DNA from: Pseudomonadota bacterium
GTDB lineage: Bacteria > Pseudomonadota > Alphaproteobacteria > Sphingomonadales > Sphingomonadaceae
NCBI GenBank assembly: GCA_023433305.1
Contig: JAEZCZ010000101.1
Span: 1-47,456, forward strand
Length of the DNA: 47,456 nucleotides
Direction: 5' to 3'
The first letter of the stretch is position 1; each line of letters opens with the position of its first letter. Made by a program: the position numbers and the translations under genes. Shown piece by piece: positions 17,236 to 25,277 of the stretch. Below the pieces are notes generated by a model that made no database searches, was not told the origin of the DNA, and worked only from the letters and a program-made list of their open reading frames with translations.

Positions 17236-17493
17236 TTACCTCCGCCGGGTGGAGTCGGTCACATCGTCGTCGTGGCCGCTCTTGTCGCTGAAGAAGGCCA
17301 GGGCAAACAGCCCGCAGCCCAGCAACATCGAAACGAAGACACCCAGCACCGTCGCTACGACCATGTGAGTCGTCAATTCGCCCATCGCGCTCAGAAATAC
17401 GAGCGCACCGGCCACCGTAAGCACGGCGAGCGCGACGATCCATTTCATCGCGCGCCGAAGATCGGCCATTGCCTTCTGCTTCTTAGTGGACAT
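17236..17493 (-). CDS. Small two-helix membrane protein of unknown function
   Basis: An 85-residue protein with a short basic N-terminus (STKKQKAMADLRRAMK), two transmembrane helices at about 18-37 and 43-68, and a charged C-terminal tail (SDKSGHDDDVTDSTRRR). No named domain is recognised. The start at 17493 has an AAAGGCGG upstream. It is monocistronic in appearance, with 83 bases to sodC and 147 bases upstream. The basic-in, acidic-tail layout is typical of small inner-membrane proteins conserved in alphaproteobacteria, but no function can be read. Confidence 0.75.
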   Translation of the reverse strand: MSTKKQKAMADLRRAMKWIVALAVLTVAGALVFLSAMGELTTHMVVATVLGVFVSMLLGCGLFALAFFSDKSGHDDDVTDSTRRR

Positions 17494-17640
17494 GGGGGTG
17501 CCGCCTTTCCGCGGGTGGAGCCGGCCAGGAATGGCCCCGAGGCCACTCTTGCCCTAAGCCTCCCGGGCGAGTCTTGTCAAAGGCGGGTCCTGGCAAGCTT
17601 CCGCACCGTCACGCGGCACTCGGTGCTGGGGAGCACGCCA

Positions 17641-17973
17641 TCAGATTTGCCCGGCCAGCACAAGGGCGAGGAACACCGCGAATGGGAAGGCCATGATCGC
17701 CCCGATCACGAGGTAATCCGAAAAGGAGGGCGCGATCAGTTCGCGATGCGATGCGACGAAGGACTCCAGCCGCGGCGCGAGGCTCTCGTCGGACATCATC
17801 AGCGAGAGATCGAGCGCGCTCAGCTTGGGCATCAGCCCGGCAAGGTTCTCGATCTGCGCGCGGCTCAGGTTCGGATAGCGGCTGATCAGCACGGCCGCGC
17901 GTTCATGCGCGCCTATGCGCGGCGCAGCCTCTTCGGAACGGACGAAGCTTGGTCGGGAGGTTGAATACGGCAT
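17641..17973 (-). CDS. Small C-tail-anchored membrane protein of unknown function
   Basis: A 110-residue protein with an amphipathic helical cytosolic part (HERAAVLISRYPNLSRAQIENLAGLMPKLSALD) and one C-terminal membrane helix (about 86-110). The start MPYSTSRPSF at 17973 is preferred over an upstream in-frame start because AAAGAGAAAG lies just before it. No known family is recognised. The 147-base gap downstream and 250-base gap upstream suggest its own transcription unit. Confidence 0.68.
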   Translation of the reverse strand: MPYSTSRPSFVRSEEAAPRIGAHERAAVLISRYPNLSRAQIENLAGLMPKLSALDLSLMMSDESLAPRLESFVASHRELIAPSFSDYLVIGAIMAFPFAVFLALVLAGQI

Positions 17974-18061
17974 CGAATCGACTTTCTCTTTGGGAGCGAG
18001 CCGATGCAGACGAGACGCGGCGACAGGCACGCCCATCGCCCTTCATCATGCTGGAATGAGA

Positions 18062-18106
18062 GCCCTGAGCCGACACGCGGCTCGCGGGATCGACCCGGCT
18101 CAGGGC
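18062..18106. repeat. 11-bp perfect inverted repeat in a 250-base gap
   Basis: GCCCTGAGCCG (18062-18072) and CGGCTCAGGGC (18096-18106) pair perfectly around a 23-base spacer. The gap 17974-18223 holds no convincing gene. The hairpin lies beyond the 3' end of the exported protein at 18224-19249 (minus), so it could be a weak terminator for that operon, although no T-run follows. Confidence 0.4.
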
Positions 18107-18223
18107 CGAGGCGATCGTGCCGTGCTGCTGCCGGGATGTATGACCGCGGATCCCTTCATGCCCCCAATATGGGCCCTCTCCCGCGCAAAGCAAGGCGGGC
18201 ACAAGCGACCGGGACGCCCCGGA

Positions 18224-19249
18224 TCAAGGGTGGGCCGGGTCAGATCGGCCTTCCGCCAGTTCCTCCCGCAACGCCCGAGAGGACGTGATCGCTTCGCGCA
18301 CGGTGTTGCGCTCATGGCAGGCGTATTCGAAGATCGCGTAGCTATCCTCGCGGGTCCAATCGTAGGCGACCGTCCACGGCTCTGTGAAGACATCCGCATC
18401 CTCGTAAGTCATGCGGTAGGCGATCGTATTGGCGGCGACCCTTTCGAGCCGTTCGGTCACCCGTGCGGAAGGCCCAATGGGGAGAGTGGCGAAAGTCCGG
18501 CCCGGTATCGGACCGGCGGCTCGTCGGGAAACGTCGGCCGTCGCGCTGTCGCCGCTCACGATATTGGCCGTTTCGATGACCAGCGTGTCTCCGTCCCATC
18601 TTCCACGGCTGTCGCCATGCCACGCGCGTACAGGTGAGGGCCAATGCCCGGCGCGGCCGATTGGCACCACGCGCGTGCCGAAGGTTTCCAGCAGGAGCAC
18701 GACGTAGCCCGGGGCCTGGAACACGCGAAGACCGTTGTTGTACGGCTGCGGCAGCATCACGGCCGGAAACCCGCGCGTGATGCAACGCTCGAACGCGTCG
18801 AGATCGCTGACCCAACGCGTGTCCTCACTGGCTTGCCAGGTGGAGCGGCCGCTCTCGTAGAGTTCCTGCGCTCGCGACGTGAGAGGGGGAAGTCGCCCGT
18901 CCAAAGGTTCGACTATCAGCGAATTGCGTCGTGCCATCCGAGTGGTTCGGAACCAGTCGACTAGACCCACGGTCCCGTCGGCGCCTAGATCGTTCGAGAA
19001 CTCCGCGTCGGACTGTTCGGCCCGCTTCAGCCGTTCGGCGAACTCATCGTCGGTCAGCAACGCGCGCGTCCCGAATTCGCGAGGGCGTTCGAGGGGAATT
19101 CTTGCGTCGTTGATCTTCTGGATCGGCCAGGTACCGCGCAAGTCCGGATCGCCCCACGGCGTTCGCGGAGGGCTGTCGTTTGCTCCGGCAGCCTGCGACA
19201 GCACGGCGCCGAACATGGCCGCGGCGATCGTCCAGCCGCGAACGGGCAT
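18224..19249 (-). CDS. Exported protein of unknown function (WGDPDLRGTW family)
   Basis: A 341-residue protein with a signal peptide (MPVRGWTIAAAMFGAVLSQAAGA) and a mature part that opens TPWGDPDLRGTWPIQ. It continues with PLERPREFGTRALLTDDEFAERLKR and later WDGDTLVIETANI. Such exported proteins occur in many proteobacteria and acidobacteria, often near catabolic genes, without a known activity. ATG 19249 overlaps the stop of the DUF3237 gene by one base (TGATG), so the pair is translationally coupled. Trp-rich segments and the lack of any enzyme motif leave the role open: a periplasmic binding or accessory function is possible. Confidence 0.82.
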   Translation of the reverse strand: MPVRGWTIAAAMFGAVLSQAAGANDSPPRTPWGDPDLRGTWPIQKINDARIPLERPREFGTRALLTDDEFAERLKRAEQSDAEFSNDLGADGTVGLVDWFRTTRMARRNSLIVEPLDGRLPPLTSRAQELYESGRSTWQASEDTRWVSDLDAFERCITRGFPAVMLPQPYNNGLRVFQAPGYVVLLLETFGTRVVPIGRAGHWPSPVRAWHGDSRGRWDGDTLVIETANIVSGDSATADVSRRAAGPIPGRTFATLPIGPSARVTERLERVAANTIAYRMTYEDADVFTEPWTVAYDWTREDSYAIFEYACHERNTVREAITSSRALREELAEGRSDPAHP

Positions 19250-19716
19250 CAGAGCACGCGCCAGACCCACAGCTTGATGCTGTTTGCGTAGCGCGCGCCT
19301 GCGCAGACGAAGATCGACTTGTTGAGCCAGTCGTACGGTCCGTCGGGGGCAATGAACTCGGGCACGGTGCGGAAGTAGTATTCGCCGGGATCGACGTCCT
19401 CGCCGCGGCGCAGGCGGTCCATCACCTCGGGCGGACCGTGGCGCAGGCCCTTGTTGCGGATCTGAATCAGCACGCCGTCGTCGGTCTCGATCGCGTAGAT
19501 CGCGTCGGCGACGGTGACGCCGTCGGGGCGGGTGAGCTGCCAGTCGGCGGAATTGCCCATCAGCTGTCCATTGATCTTGGGGCCCTTCACATAGCCGCCT
19601 GTCATGATCGGGATGATCCGCCGCGTCCCGTCGTACACGGTGCCAATCTCGCGCGGAGCATCGAGCTGCCCGCCGGCTTCGTAGACAAACTCAAGTTCGG
19701 GTTTGATCACGCGCAT
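19249..19716 (-). CDS. DUF3237 family protein, candidate PhcF/PhcG-like decarboxylase
   Basis: A 155-residue protein with the DUF3237 pattern: GTVYDGTRRIIPIMTGGYVKGPKINGQLM, a DGVTVADAIYAIETDDGVLIQIRNKG core, and YFRTVPEF near 114-121. Most members are uncharacterised. In Sphingobium, two DUF3237 proteins (PhcF and PhcG, as I recall) decarboxylate an oxidised phenylcoumaran acid to the corresponding stilbene. This gene diverges from a GMC oxidoreductase, the family of PhcC/PhcD in the same pathway, and a stilbene-cleaving dioxygenase lies 4 kb away. ATG 19716 was chosen at the domain edge; the ribosome site is poor (GGAG abuts the ATG). Decarboxylase function is inferred from context. Confidence 0.82.
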   Translation of the reverse strand: MRVIKPELEFVYEAGGQLDAPREIGTVYDGTRRIIPIMTGGYVKGPKINGQLMGNSADWQLTRPDGVTVADAIYAIETDDGVLIQIRNKGLRHGPPEVMDRLRRGEDVDPGEYYFRTVPEFIAPDGPYDWLNKSIFVCAGARYANSIKLWVWRVL

Positions 19717-19744
19717 CTCCAGCCATTGCCCGCGCAAGGTACGA

Positions 19745-19762
19745 TGCCTAGCGTTACAGGCA
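19745..19762. promoter_or_regulatory. Small inverted repeat in the DUF3237/GMC divergent promoter
   Basis: TGCCT (19745-19749) and AGGCA (19758-19762) flank 8 bases in the 92-base region between the divergent DUF3237 and GMC genes. It is a candidate operator; five-base arms make it weak evidence. Confidence 0.22.
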
Positions 19763-19808
19763 AGCGAATCGCGCGTGCGCGCGAACATCGGGTCGAGAGG
19801 AGAGGGAA

Positions 19809-21467
19809 ATGGCTGCGGATCTTTACGCGGACTATGTCATCATAGGCGCCGGCAGCGCCGGCTGCGTGCTCGCCGCGCGGCTAACCGAAAGCGGCGCGCA
19901 CAAGGTGGTCCTGCTCGAAGCCGGCGGCGACGACCGGCCGCTCAAGGAACCGGGCCAGTTCATCTCCAACGTCATGATCCAGACGCCGATCGGCTTCGGC
20001 AAGACGCTCAACGATCCCAAGGTCAACTGGCTCTACGAGACCGAGGTCGACGAAGGCTCGGGCGGGCGCACCCACAAGTGGCCCAAGGGCAAGGTGCTCG
20101 GCGGCTCGAGCTCGATCAACGGCCTGCTCTACGTGCGCGGCCAGGCGGCGGACTACGATGGCTGGGCGCAAATGGGCGCGCGCGGGTGGAGCTGGGACGA
20201 AGTCCTGCCTTACTTCCGCAAGAGCCAGAACCAGGAGCGCGGCGAGGACCAGTTCCACGGGGCCGGCGGCCCGCTCAACGTCTCCGACTTCCCCGAGGAG
20301 CACCCGGTCAGTGCCGCGTTGGTCGAAGCCTGCGTCCAGGCGGGCATCCCCTACAAGAAGGACCTCAACGACGGGAACCAGGAAGGCGTCAGCTTCTTCC
20401 AGATGACCGCGAAGAACGGCCGCCGCCACTCCGCCGCGGTCGCCTACCTGCACCCGGCGATGAAGCGCGCGAACCTCACGGTCGAAACCCGCGCGATGAC
20501 CACGCGCATCCTGTTCGAAGGCAAGAAGGCGGTCGGCGTCGAGTTCACGCAGCACGGCGAGACCCGCCGCGTGATGGTCGGGCGAGAGGTGATCCTCGCG
20601 GCGGGCGCGGTGGAATCGCCCAAGCTGCTCGAAGTCTCCGGCGTCGGCCAGGGTGCGCTGCTGCAGGAGCTTGGCGTGAAGGTCGTGCACGAATCGCCAA
20701 TGGTCGGCGAGAACCTGCAGGACCATTACATGATCGGCTGCCAGACCTACCTGAAGGAGCCGCATCACTCGATCAATCAGCTCAGCCGCGGGGTGAAGCT
20801 GCTCGGCGAGATCGCGAAGTACGGCCTCACCCGCAAGGGCCTGCTGTCCTATGCGGTCGGCCATGGCTGCGTCTTCGCCAAGAGCCGGGACGAGCTGCAG
20901 TATCCCGACATCCAGATCCACGTGATGGCCGCGTCGATGGATCTCGATTACCTCAATCGCTACCAAGGCCTGCGGCTGGACAAGGAACCCGGCATGGCTT
21001 CGAACCCGTGCCAGCTGCGCCCCGAATCGCGCGGCTCGATTCACGCCAGGTCGCCCGACGGCAACGTGCGGCCGAAGATCGTGCCGAACTATCTCTCCGA
21101 TCCGATCGACCGCGCGAGCGTGGTCGACCAGCTCAAGCTGATCCGCAAGATCTGGAGCCAGCCCGCGCTCGAGCCCTACATCAAGGAAAAGGGCGATCCG
21201 TTCGGGCAGACCGACGACGAAATGCTCGCTTATGCCAAGCTCGCCGGCGGCACGCTCTACCACGCGGTCGGGACCGTCGCGATGGGCGACGAGCGCTACC
21301 CCCTCGACCCGCAGCTCCGCGTGCGCGGGATCGAAGGGCTGCGCGTGATCGACGCGTCGGTGATGCCCAAGATCAGCTCCGGCAACACCAACGCCCCCAC
21401 GATCATGATTGCCGAGAAGGGCGCCGAGATGGTCCTGGCGGACGCGAAGCAGGCGGTAGCGGCGTAG
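19809..21467 (+). CDS. GMC family FAD oxidoreductase
   Basis: Flavin-dependent alcohol dehydrogenase or oxidase of 552 residues. DYVIIGAGSAGCVLAARL (8-25) binds FAD. GKVLGGSSSINGLLYVRG is GMC signature 1 and GAVESPKLLEVSGVG is signature 2. The C-terminal GTLYHAVGT contains the catalytic His, and SSGNTNAPTIMIAEK supplies the second active-site Asn. The family includes choline dehydrogenase and the Sphingobium PhcC/PhcD enzymes that oxidise side-chain alcohols of dehydrodiconiferyl alcohol. The start at 19809 follows GAGAGGAGAGGG. It is divergent from the DUF3237 gene, which supports a phenylcoumaran-like substrate. From motifs alone it could equally be an ordinary alcohol dehydrogenase. Confidence 0.92.
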   Translation: MAADLYADYVIIGAGSAGCVLAARLTESGAHKVVLLEAGGDDRPLKEPGQFISNVMIQTPIGFGKTLNDPKVNWLYETEVDEGSGGRTHKWPKGKVLGGSSSINGLLYVRGQAADYDGWAQMGARGWSWDEVLPYFRKSQNQERGEDQFHGAGGPLNVSDFPEEHPVSAALVEACVQAGIPYKKDLNDGNQEGVSFFQMTAKNGRRHSAAVAYLHPAMKRANLTVETRAMTTRILFEGKKAVGVEFTQHGETRRVMVGREVILAAGAVESPKLLEVSGVGQGALLQELGVKVVHESPMVGENLQDHYMIGCQTYLKEPHHSINQLSRGVKLLGEIAKYGLTRKGLLSYAVGHGCVFAKSRDELQYPDIQIHVMAASMDLDYLNRYQGLRLDKEPGMASNPCQLRPESRGSIHARSPDGNVRPKIVPNYLSDPIDRASVVDQLKLIRKIWSQPALEPYIKEKGDPFGQTDDEMLAYAKLAGGTLYHAVGTVAMGDERYPLDPQLRVRGIEGLRVIDASVMPKISSGNTNAPTIMIAEKGAEMVLADAKQAVAA

Positions 21468-21470
21468 CGC

Positions 21471-21962
21471 TTAGAGCTGCACCACCGTCGCGGCCGCCAC
21501 GCCGGCACAGAGCACCACGAACCCGGTGCCCCACAGCAGGATGTGGAAGAGCCGTCCCTTCAGCGTCTCGTCCTCGACGATGCTGACCTCCTGCTCGGGC
21601 GCGACGGCGTGGGTGATGCCCGCGCCGAACGCCGGCTCGAGCCGCGGCAAGGTGACTTCCGAGGTCAGGACCAGCTTCTCGCTGGCGATCGCGAGGCGTT
21701 GATCGGCCAGGTCATCTTCCAGCTCTTCGCCAGCCGGCGCATTTTCCCCGCGCGCCAGCTGCTCGAGCTGCTTGTCGATCGCCACCAGCCGGTCGATCTG
21801 CTCGAGCGCGCGGCGCCGGTTGCCCGAAAGCACCGCCAGTTGCAGCCGCGCCTGCGCCAGACCGCTCGCCCGCACGATCTGGAGATCGACGCGCGGTGGC
21901 GGCGGCTTGGGTTGATGATGCAACGGCGAAACGTCGTCGGCGACGACCGGATATGTGGCCAC
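21471..21962 (-). CDS. C-tail-anchored membrane protein of unknown function
   Basis: A 163-residue protein with a helical, charge-rich body (RLQLAVLSGNRRRALEQIDRLVAIDKQLEQLAR and similar) and one C-terminal membrane helix (about 138-161). The start is GTG 21962, chosen because GGGAGG stands six to seven bases upstream; the open frame continues further up but is not protein-like there. It is convergent with the GMC gene, three bases apart. No known domain is recognised. The helical repeats suggest a coiled-coil or helical-hairpin module facing the cytoplasm. Confidence 0.68.
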   Translation of the reverse strand: MATYPVVADDVSPLHHQPKPPPPRVDLQIVRASGLAQARLQLAVLSGNRRRALEQIDRLVAIDKQLEQLARGENAPAGEELEDDLADQRLAIASEKLVLTSEVTLPRLEPAFGAGITHAVAPEQEVSIVEDETLKGRLFHILLWGTGFVVLCAGVAAATVVQL

Positions 21963-22063
21963 GTGTGTCCTCCCATCGCCCCTCGGGCCGGGAGTTGCCA
22001 CTGCTGTATGGGAGACGGAACCGCGAACCGACCAGCCGGGGGCGGCGCGCGGCGGGCTGCGGG

Positions 22064-22213
22064 CTAGAATCGCGACGAGTAGAAGTACAGCGGCGTACGC
22101 CGCACCCACTCCAGCCAGACAATGGTCCCATTCGGCAGCCGCTTCGGCCACCAGACGAAGACCATCCTCGCCTGCGTCCTCCTGCGCCTGCGATGCGGCA
22201 AGCGTATCCGCAT
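22064..22213 (-). CDS. Candidate small basic/aromatic protein (49 aa, or 33 aa from 22165)
   Basis: A short open frame whose C-terminal half reads WWPKRLPNGTIVWLEWV then RRTPLYFYSSRF. That density of Trp, Phe and Tyr is unusual for a chance frame in GC-rich DNA. ATG 22213 gives 49 residues with a very basic N-terminus. ATG 22165 gives 33 residues and has AGGAGG about 12 bases upstream. It lies in the otherwise empty stretch 21963-22492, upstream of and on the same strand as the membrane protein at 21471. No family is recognised. Confidence 0.35.
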   Translation of the reverse strand: MRIRLPHRRRRRTQARMVFVWWPKRLPNGTIVWLEWVRRTPLYFYSSRF

Positions 22214-22492
22214 CAGCCGAATCCCGCGCGCGCGAATCGTTTGGTCACTTCCACCCCCCCCCGGGTCAGAACGCGGTTAACGGAACGCCTTAAGGGCGAG
22301 GGGGTCAAGTAAGGGCTTTCCCCGGTTCGCGGGAGCGCACCGGCATCTACCTCAAGCCGCCAGCCTGGCGCGGCACCCGGTTCGCCGGCCCTCAACTTGC
22401 GGCTTCACGCGGCCGCTCAGAGGCGAATGGAACTCCGGCGCGCCGGTTCCGCGGGTGCTGAAGCTGGCTTCAGCCGTCCGCCGGACCGCGTC
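22214..22492. other. Intergenic stretch without a recognised gene
   Basis: Together with the candidate small ORF this makes a 530-base gap (21963-22492) between the membrane protein and the serine hydrolase. It contains a run of nine C bases (22253-22261), several GC-rich palindromes and one hairpin near the 3' end of the hydrolase gene. No open frame with credible composition, tRNA or known ncRNA was seen in this part. Confidence 0.5.
22457..22474 (-). terminator. Hairpin downstream of the serine hydrolase
   Basis: GCTGAAGC (22457-22464), TG, GCTTCAGC (22467-22474) forms an almost perfect palindrome 18 bases beyond the stop of the minus-strand hydrolase gene. There is no T-run, so it is at most a weak or Rho-assisted terminator. 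Confidence 0.35.
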
Positions 22493-23761
22493 TCAATTCC
22501 GCGTGTTCGCGATCGCCTGGAAGTAGGCAAGGGTGTCGGGCACCAACCATTCGGGCTCGACGGGCGGGAAATAGCTGAGCTTGACGATGACCGTGCGGCT
22601 TTGCGGATGGACATAGATGAACTGTCCGCCCAGCCCGACCGCGGCGTAGGCGCCAGGCTCGTTGTCGACCTGCCAGGTTTGCAGGCCATAGCCGGGCATG
22701 GCGCCCGGGCCGCTGAGACCAGTCGATTTCATGCGTGTCATTTCCGCGACCCAGCCCTCGGGCAAGACCCGCTCGCCGCTCGCGACACCGCCATTGCGCA
22801 TCAGTTCGCCCAGGCGCGCGAAATCGCGCAAGCTGGCGTTGAACCCCATTCCGTTGAGCGCGCGCCCCTCGCCGACCGGCCCGTCGGCGAGGAAGTGACC
22901 GTCGAATTCGGCGCCCAAGGGCTTCCAGATCCGGCTTTCCATCAAATGCTCGATCCGTTCGCCGGTCGCCTGTTCGAGAACCCAGCCCAGCACGGCTGTG
23001 TCGAGCGTGGCATAGTTGAATTCGGCGCCCGGGGCCGCCCGGGCCGGAATGTCGATCGCGAAGTCGGCGAAGCGCGCCTCGTTGCGGACGATCGCGGCTT
23101 CGTGGATGCGCGCGGCCAGGCTCGGATTGTCGCCGAAATCGTATCGCTCCTGAATATCGGCCCCCGAGCGCATTTCGAGGATGTTGCGGATCGTTGCGGC
23201 GCCGTATGCACCTGAGCGCAGTTGGGGGACGTAGCGGCTGGCGGGGTCGTCTAGCGACTCGATCTCTCCCCGCTCCAACGCCTGGCCCACCAGCATGGCT
23301 GTGATGGTCTTGGTCATGGAGAAGCCGATATGCGGCGTGTCCGCTGTCATGCGGTTGCGATAATCCTCGAACACGATGGCGCCGTCGCGAAGGACGATGA
23401 ATGCATTGGTGAACGTTCGATCGGCCCAAGCCTCGTAATCGGCCCGTGCGCCAGCAACGGACGTCGCGGGCATCGTGAAGCCTTCCGTCCTGGCCAGTTG
23501 CCATTCCTGGCCGTCACCGACGCCATCGACGGTGCGGTAGGCAAAGACATCGTGCGTGTTGCGAAACGTGAAGCCGTTGACCTCAGGATTGAGCCACTGC
23601 CAGCGCATGGCGATCGTCGCCGCCGAGGGAGGAAGACTGCCGAAGGCCTCCGCTTCCGAATAGACCTCGTCGGGAGCGGCCACCCGCCCTTCGTCCTGGT
23701 TGCAGCCCGCGAGCGACAGCGCTGCCGCCAGCGCAGCCGCAACCATCCGGCGATGTCTCAT
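22493..23761 (-). CDS. Serine hydrolase of the class C beta-lactamase / esterase family, lipoprotein
   Basis: A 422-residue protein with a lipoprotein signal (MRHRRMVAAALAAALSLAGC, Cys20), so it is membrane-anchored in the periplasm. The catalytic SxxK is SMTK (Ser148, Lys151) in GFSMTKTITAMLVG. The second motif is Tyr in FNYATLD, and a C-terminal GGQFIYVHPQSRTV replaces the KTG box. This layout resembles 6-aminohexanoate-dimer hydrolases and EstB-type esterases more than true beta-lactamases. The start at 23761 has GGGAGAGG. The upstream dioxygenase ends 20 bases before it, so the two are probably one operon; it might release esterified phenolics, but no substrate can be read. Confidence 0.88.
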   Translation of the reverse strand: MRHRRMVAAALAAALSLAGCNQDEGRVAAPDEVYSEAEAFGSLPPSAATIAMRWQWLNPEVNGFTFRNTHDVFAYRTVDGVGDGQEWQLARTEGFTMPATSVAGARADYEAWADRTFTNAFIVLRDGAIVFEDYRNRMTADTPHIGFSMTKTITAMLVGQALERGEIESLDDPASRYVPQLRSGAYGAATIRNILEMRSGADIQERYDFGDNPSLAARIHEAAIVRNEARFADFAIDIPARAAPGAEFNYATLDTAVLGWVLEQATGERIEHLMESRIWKPLGAEFDGHFLADGPVGEGRALNGMGFNASLRDFARLGELMRNGGVASGERVLPEGWVAEMTRMKSTGLSGPGAMPGYGLQTWQVDNEPGAYAAVGLGGQFIYVHPQSRTVIVKLSYFPPVEPEWLVPDTLAYFQAIANTRN

Positions 23762-23780
23762 ATCCTCTCCCAATATCCGT

Positions 23781-25250
23781 TTAAGCCGCCAGCCCGATCT
23801 CCTCGCTCGGGGCGAAGTTGCCGTGGAGGCCAAAGCGCAGGCGGATCGGCACCTGGATCGTCGCGATCGGGCCCTTCTCGATGTCGAGCGCGTCGAACAG
23901 CAGCAGGTCGCTGCGGTGCTCCTCGAGCCGGTTGCAGACCTGCACGATCCACCCGTCGCCCTCGGGCGCGGCCTTGCTGCGCGGGATGAAGCAGGGCTCC
24001 TGCAGGCTGGAGACCGGCCCGCACCACCAGTGCTGCTCGGCGCCGGTCTCGAGATCCTTGAGGAACAGGCAGTTCATCATGAACCCGCCGGCGCTGCCCC
24101 CTTTCAACTCGACCGGCCGGGTCATGTCCATCTCGAGGCCCCTGCCGTAGCGATTCTTGACGCCGGTGAACCGGTCATCGATGCGCGGGAACTCGGACGC
24201 GGTGTCGGTCAGTCTGGTGACGGCGTCGAACTCGTCGCCGTTGCTGGCCATGTCCACCGTCCAGTCGGTCAGCCGGCTCATCGCCTCGGCCGGGTTGAAC
24301 GGCGCGCCGTGCACGTCGGGGAAGAACGGGAACATGTTGTTCTTCGCCTCGCAGGTCACGAAATGGACCTTGGTCCCTTCCTGCCAGGCGTTGAGCACGT
24401 GGCTGGCGAAGCAGTTGTCGCGCTTGAACCAGCGGATGTCTTCCTGCTTCAGGTCGTCGCGCCGCGGGATCACGCCGAGATAGACCGGCATCGTCGTGTC
24501 GAAGCCGAAGTGCGGCTTCTTCTGCTCGAGCCGTTCCCAGCTTCCGATCGACGGCACGATGTGCAGAACGAGGTAATCCTCGGTGATGCCGAAGTCGTGC
24601 ATCATGCAGTAGTAGGGGACCTTGAACCACTTCTCGCGGACCAGCTCGCCCTCGGGGTTGACCTCGTAGTAGGTGACGTCGTCGGTGCACAGGCCGCTCG
24701 CGGCATAGCCGATCGCCACCATGTTGCCGGTCTTCGGATCGATCTTCGGATGCGCGGTGAAAGTCTGGCCGGTCATCTTGCCGCCGAACCTCTCGAACCC
24801 GATCGTCTCCATCGTCGCCGGGTCCATCAGCAGCGCAGGCGAATCTTCCTTCATCGCCCACAGCTTGCCGGCGTAGATCCAGGCGTTGGTGTTGGCGGTC
24901 GAACGGGTCATGCCTTGCACGCTCGGATCGTCGGTCAACGGGTTGCGGTACATGCCGAACAGTCCGCGCCCCGCCGCATGCTCGGCGTTCCACTTGTCGG
25001 TCTTCGCCCAGCGCTGGCGGAAATCGCACTGGCCGTCGTGGAAGTGGAAGCGGCTGATCATTCCGTCGCCGTTGAAAGCGATGTCGTCGCCCAGCATGGG
25101 CGGGAACTGCGGGTCGGGCTGCACGCGATAGAACGCGCCGTCCAGCTCCGGCGGAATCGTGCCGGTGTGCTGCAGGTCGGCGATGTCGGCTTCGATTCGG
25201 CTTGGGGTATTGAAGCCGGTGAAGCTCGGCGTGTCGGGAAACTGGGCCAT
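23781..25250 (-). CDS. Lignostilbene alpha,beta-dioxygenase-type carotenoid oxygenase
   Basis: Non-haem iron dioxygenase of 489 residues that should cleave the central double bond of a 4-hydroxystilbene into two aromatic aldehydes. The four iron-binding His of the family are His167 (FTAHPK), His218 (MMHDFG), His284 (FASHVL) and His476 (LHGNFAPSE). Phe59, Tyr101 and Lys134 occupy the positions that bind the 4-hydroxyl in characterised lignostilbene dioxygenases (LSD and NOV1, from memory); carotenoid-cleaving relatives lack this Tyr/Lys pair. Length matches LSD. AAGGAGAGG precedes ATG 25250. It diverges from a MarR gene and is followed by a serine hydrolase. Stilbene cleavage is strongly supported; whether it is the LsdD-like phenylcoumaran enzyme is inference. 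Confidence 0.92.
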   Translation of the reverse strand: MAQFPDTPSFTGFNTPSRIEADIADLQHTGTIPPELDGAFYRVQPDPQFPPMLGDDIAFNGDGMISRFHFHDGQCDFRQRWAKTDKWNAEHAAGRGLFGMYRNPLTDDPSVQGMTRSTANTNAWIYAGKLWAMKEDSPALLMDPATMETIGFERFGGKMTGQTFTAHPKIDPKTGNMVAIGYAASGLCTDDVTYYEVNPEGELVREKWFKVPYYCMMHDFGITEDYLVLHIVPSIGSWERLEQKKPHFGFDTTMPVYLGVIPRRDDLKQEDIRWFKRDNCFASHVLNAWQEGTKVHFVTCEAKNNMFPFFPDVHGAPFNPAEAMSRLTDWTVDMASNGDEFDAVTRLTDTASEFPRIDDRFTGVKNRYGRGLEMDMTRPVELKGGSAGGFMMNCLFLKDLETGAEQHWWCGPVSSLQEPCFIPRSKAAPEGDGWIVQVCNRLEEHRSDLLLFDALDIEKGPIATIQVPIRLRFGLHGNFAPSEEIGLAA

Positions 25251-25277
25251 CGGGTTCCTCTCCTTGCGCGAGATTGT

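Noticed and set aside
22493..23761. A beta-lactamase resistance gene
   Set aside because: It has SxxK but lacks the YxN and KTG boxes of true class C enzymes; the layout is that of esterase or amide hydrolase relatives.
23781..25250. Carotenoid cleavage for retinal or pigment metabolism
   Set aside because: The Phe59/Tyr101/Lys134 set and the neighbours fit hydroxystilbene substrates; no carotenoid genes are nearby.
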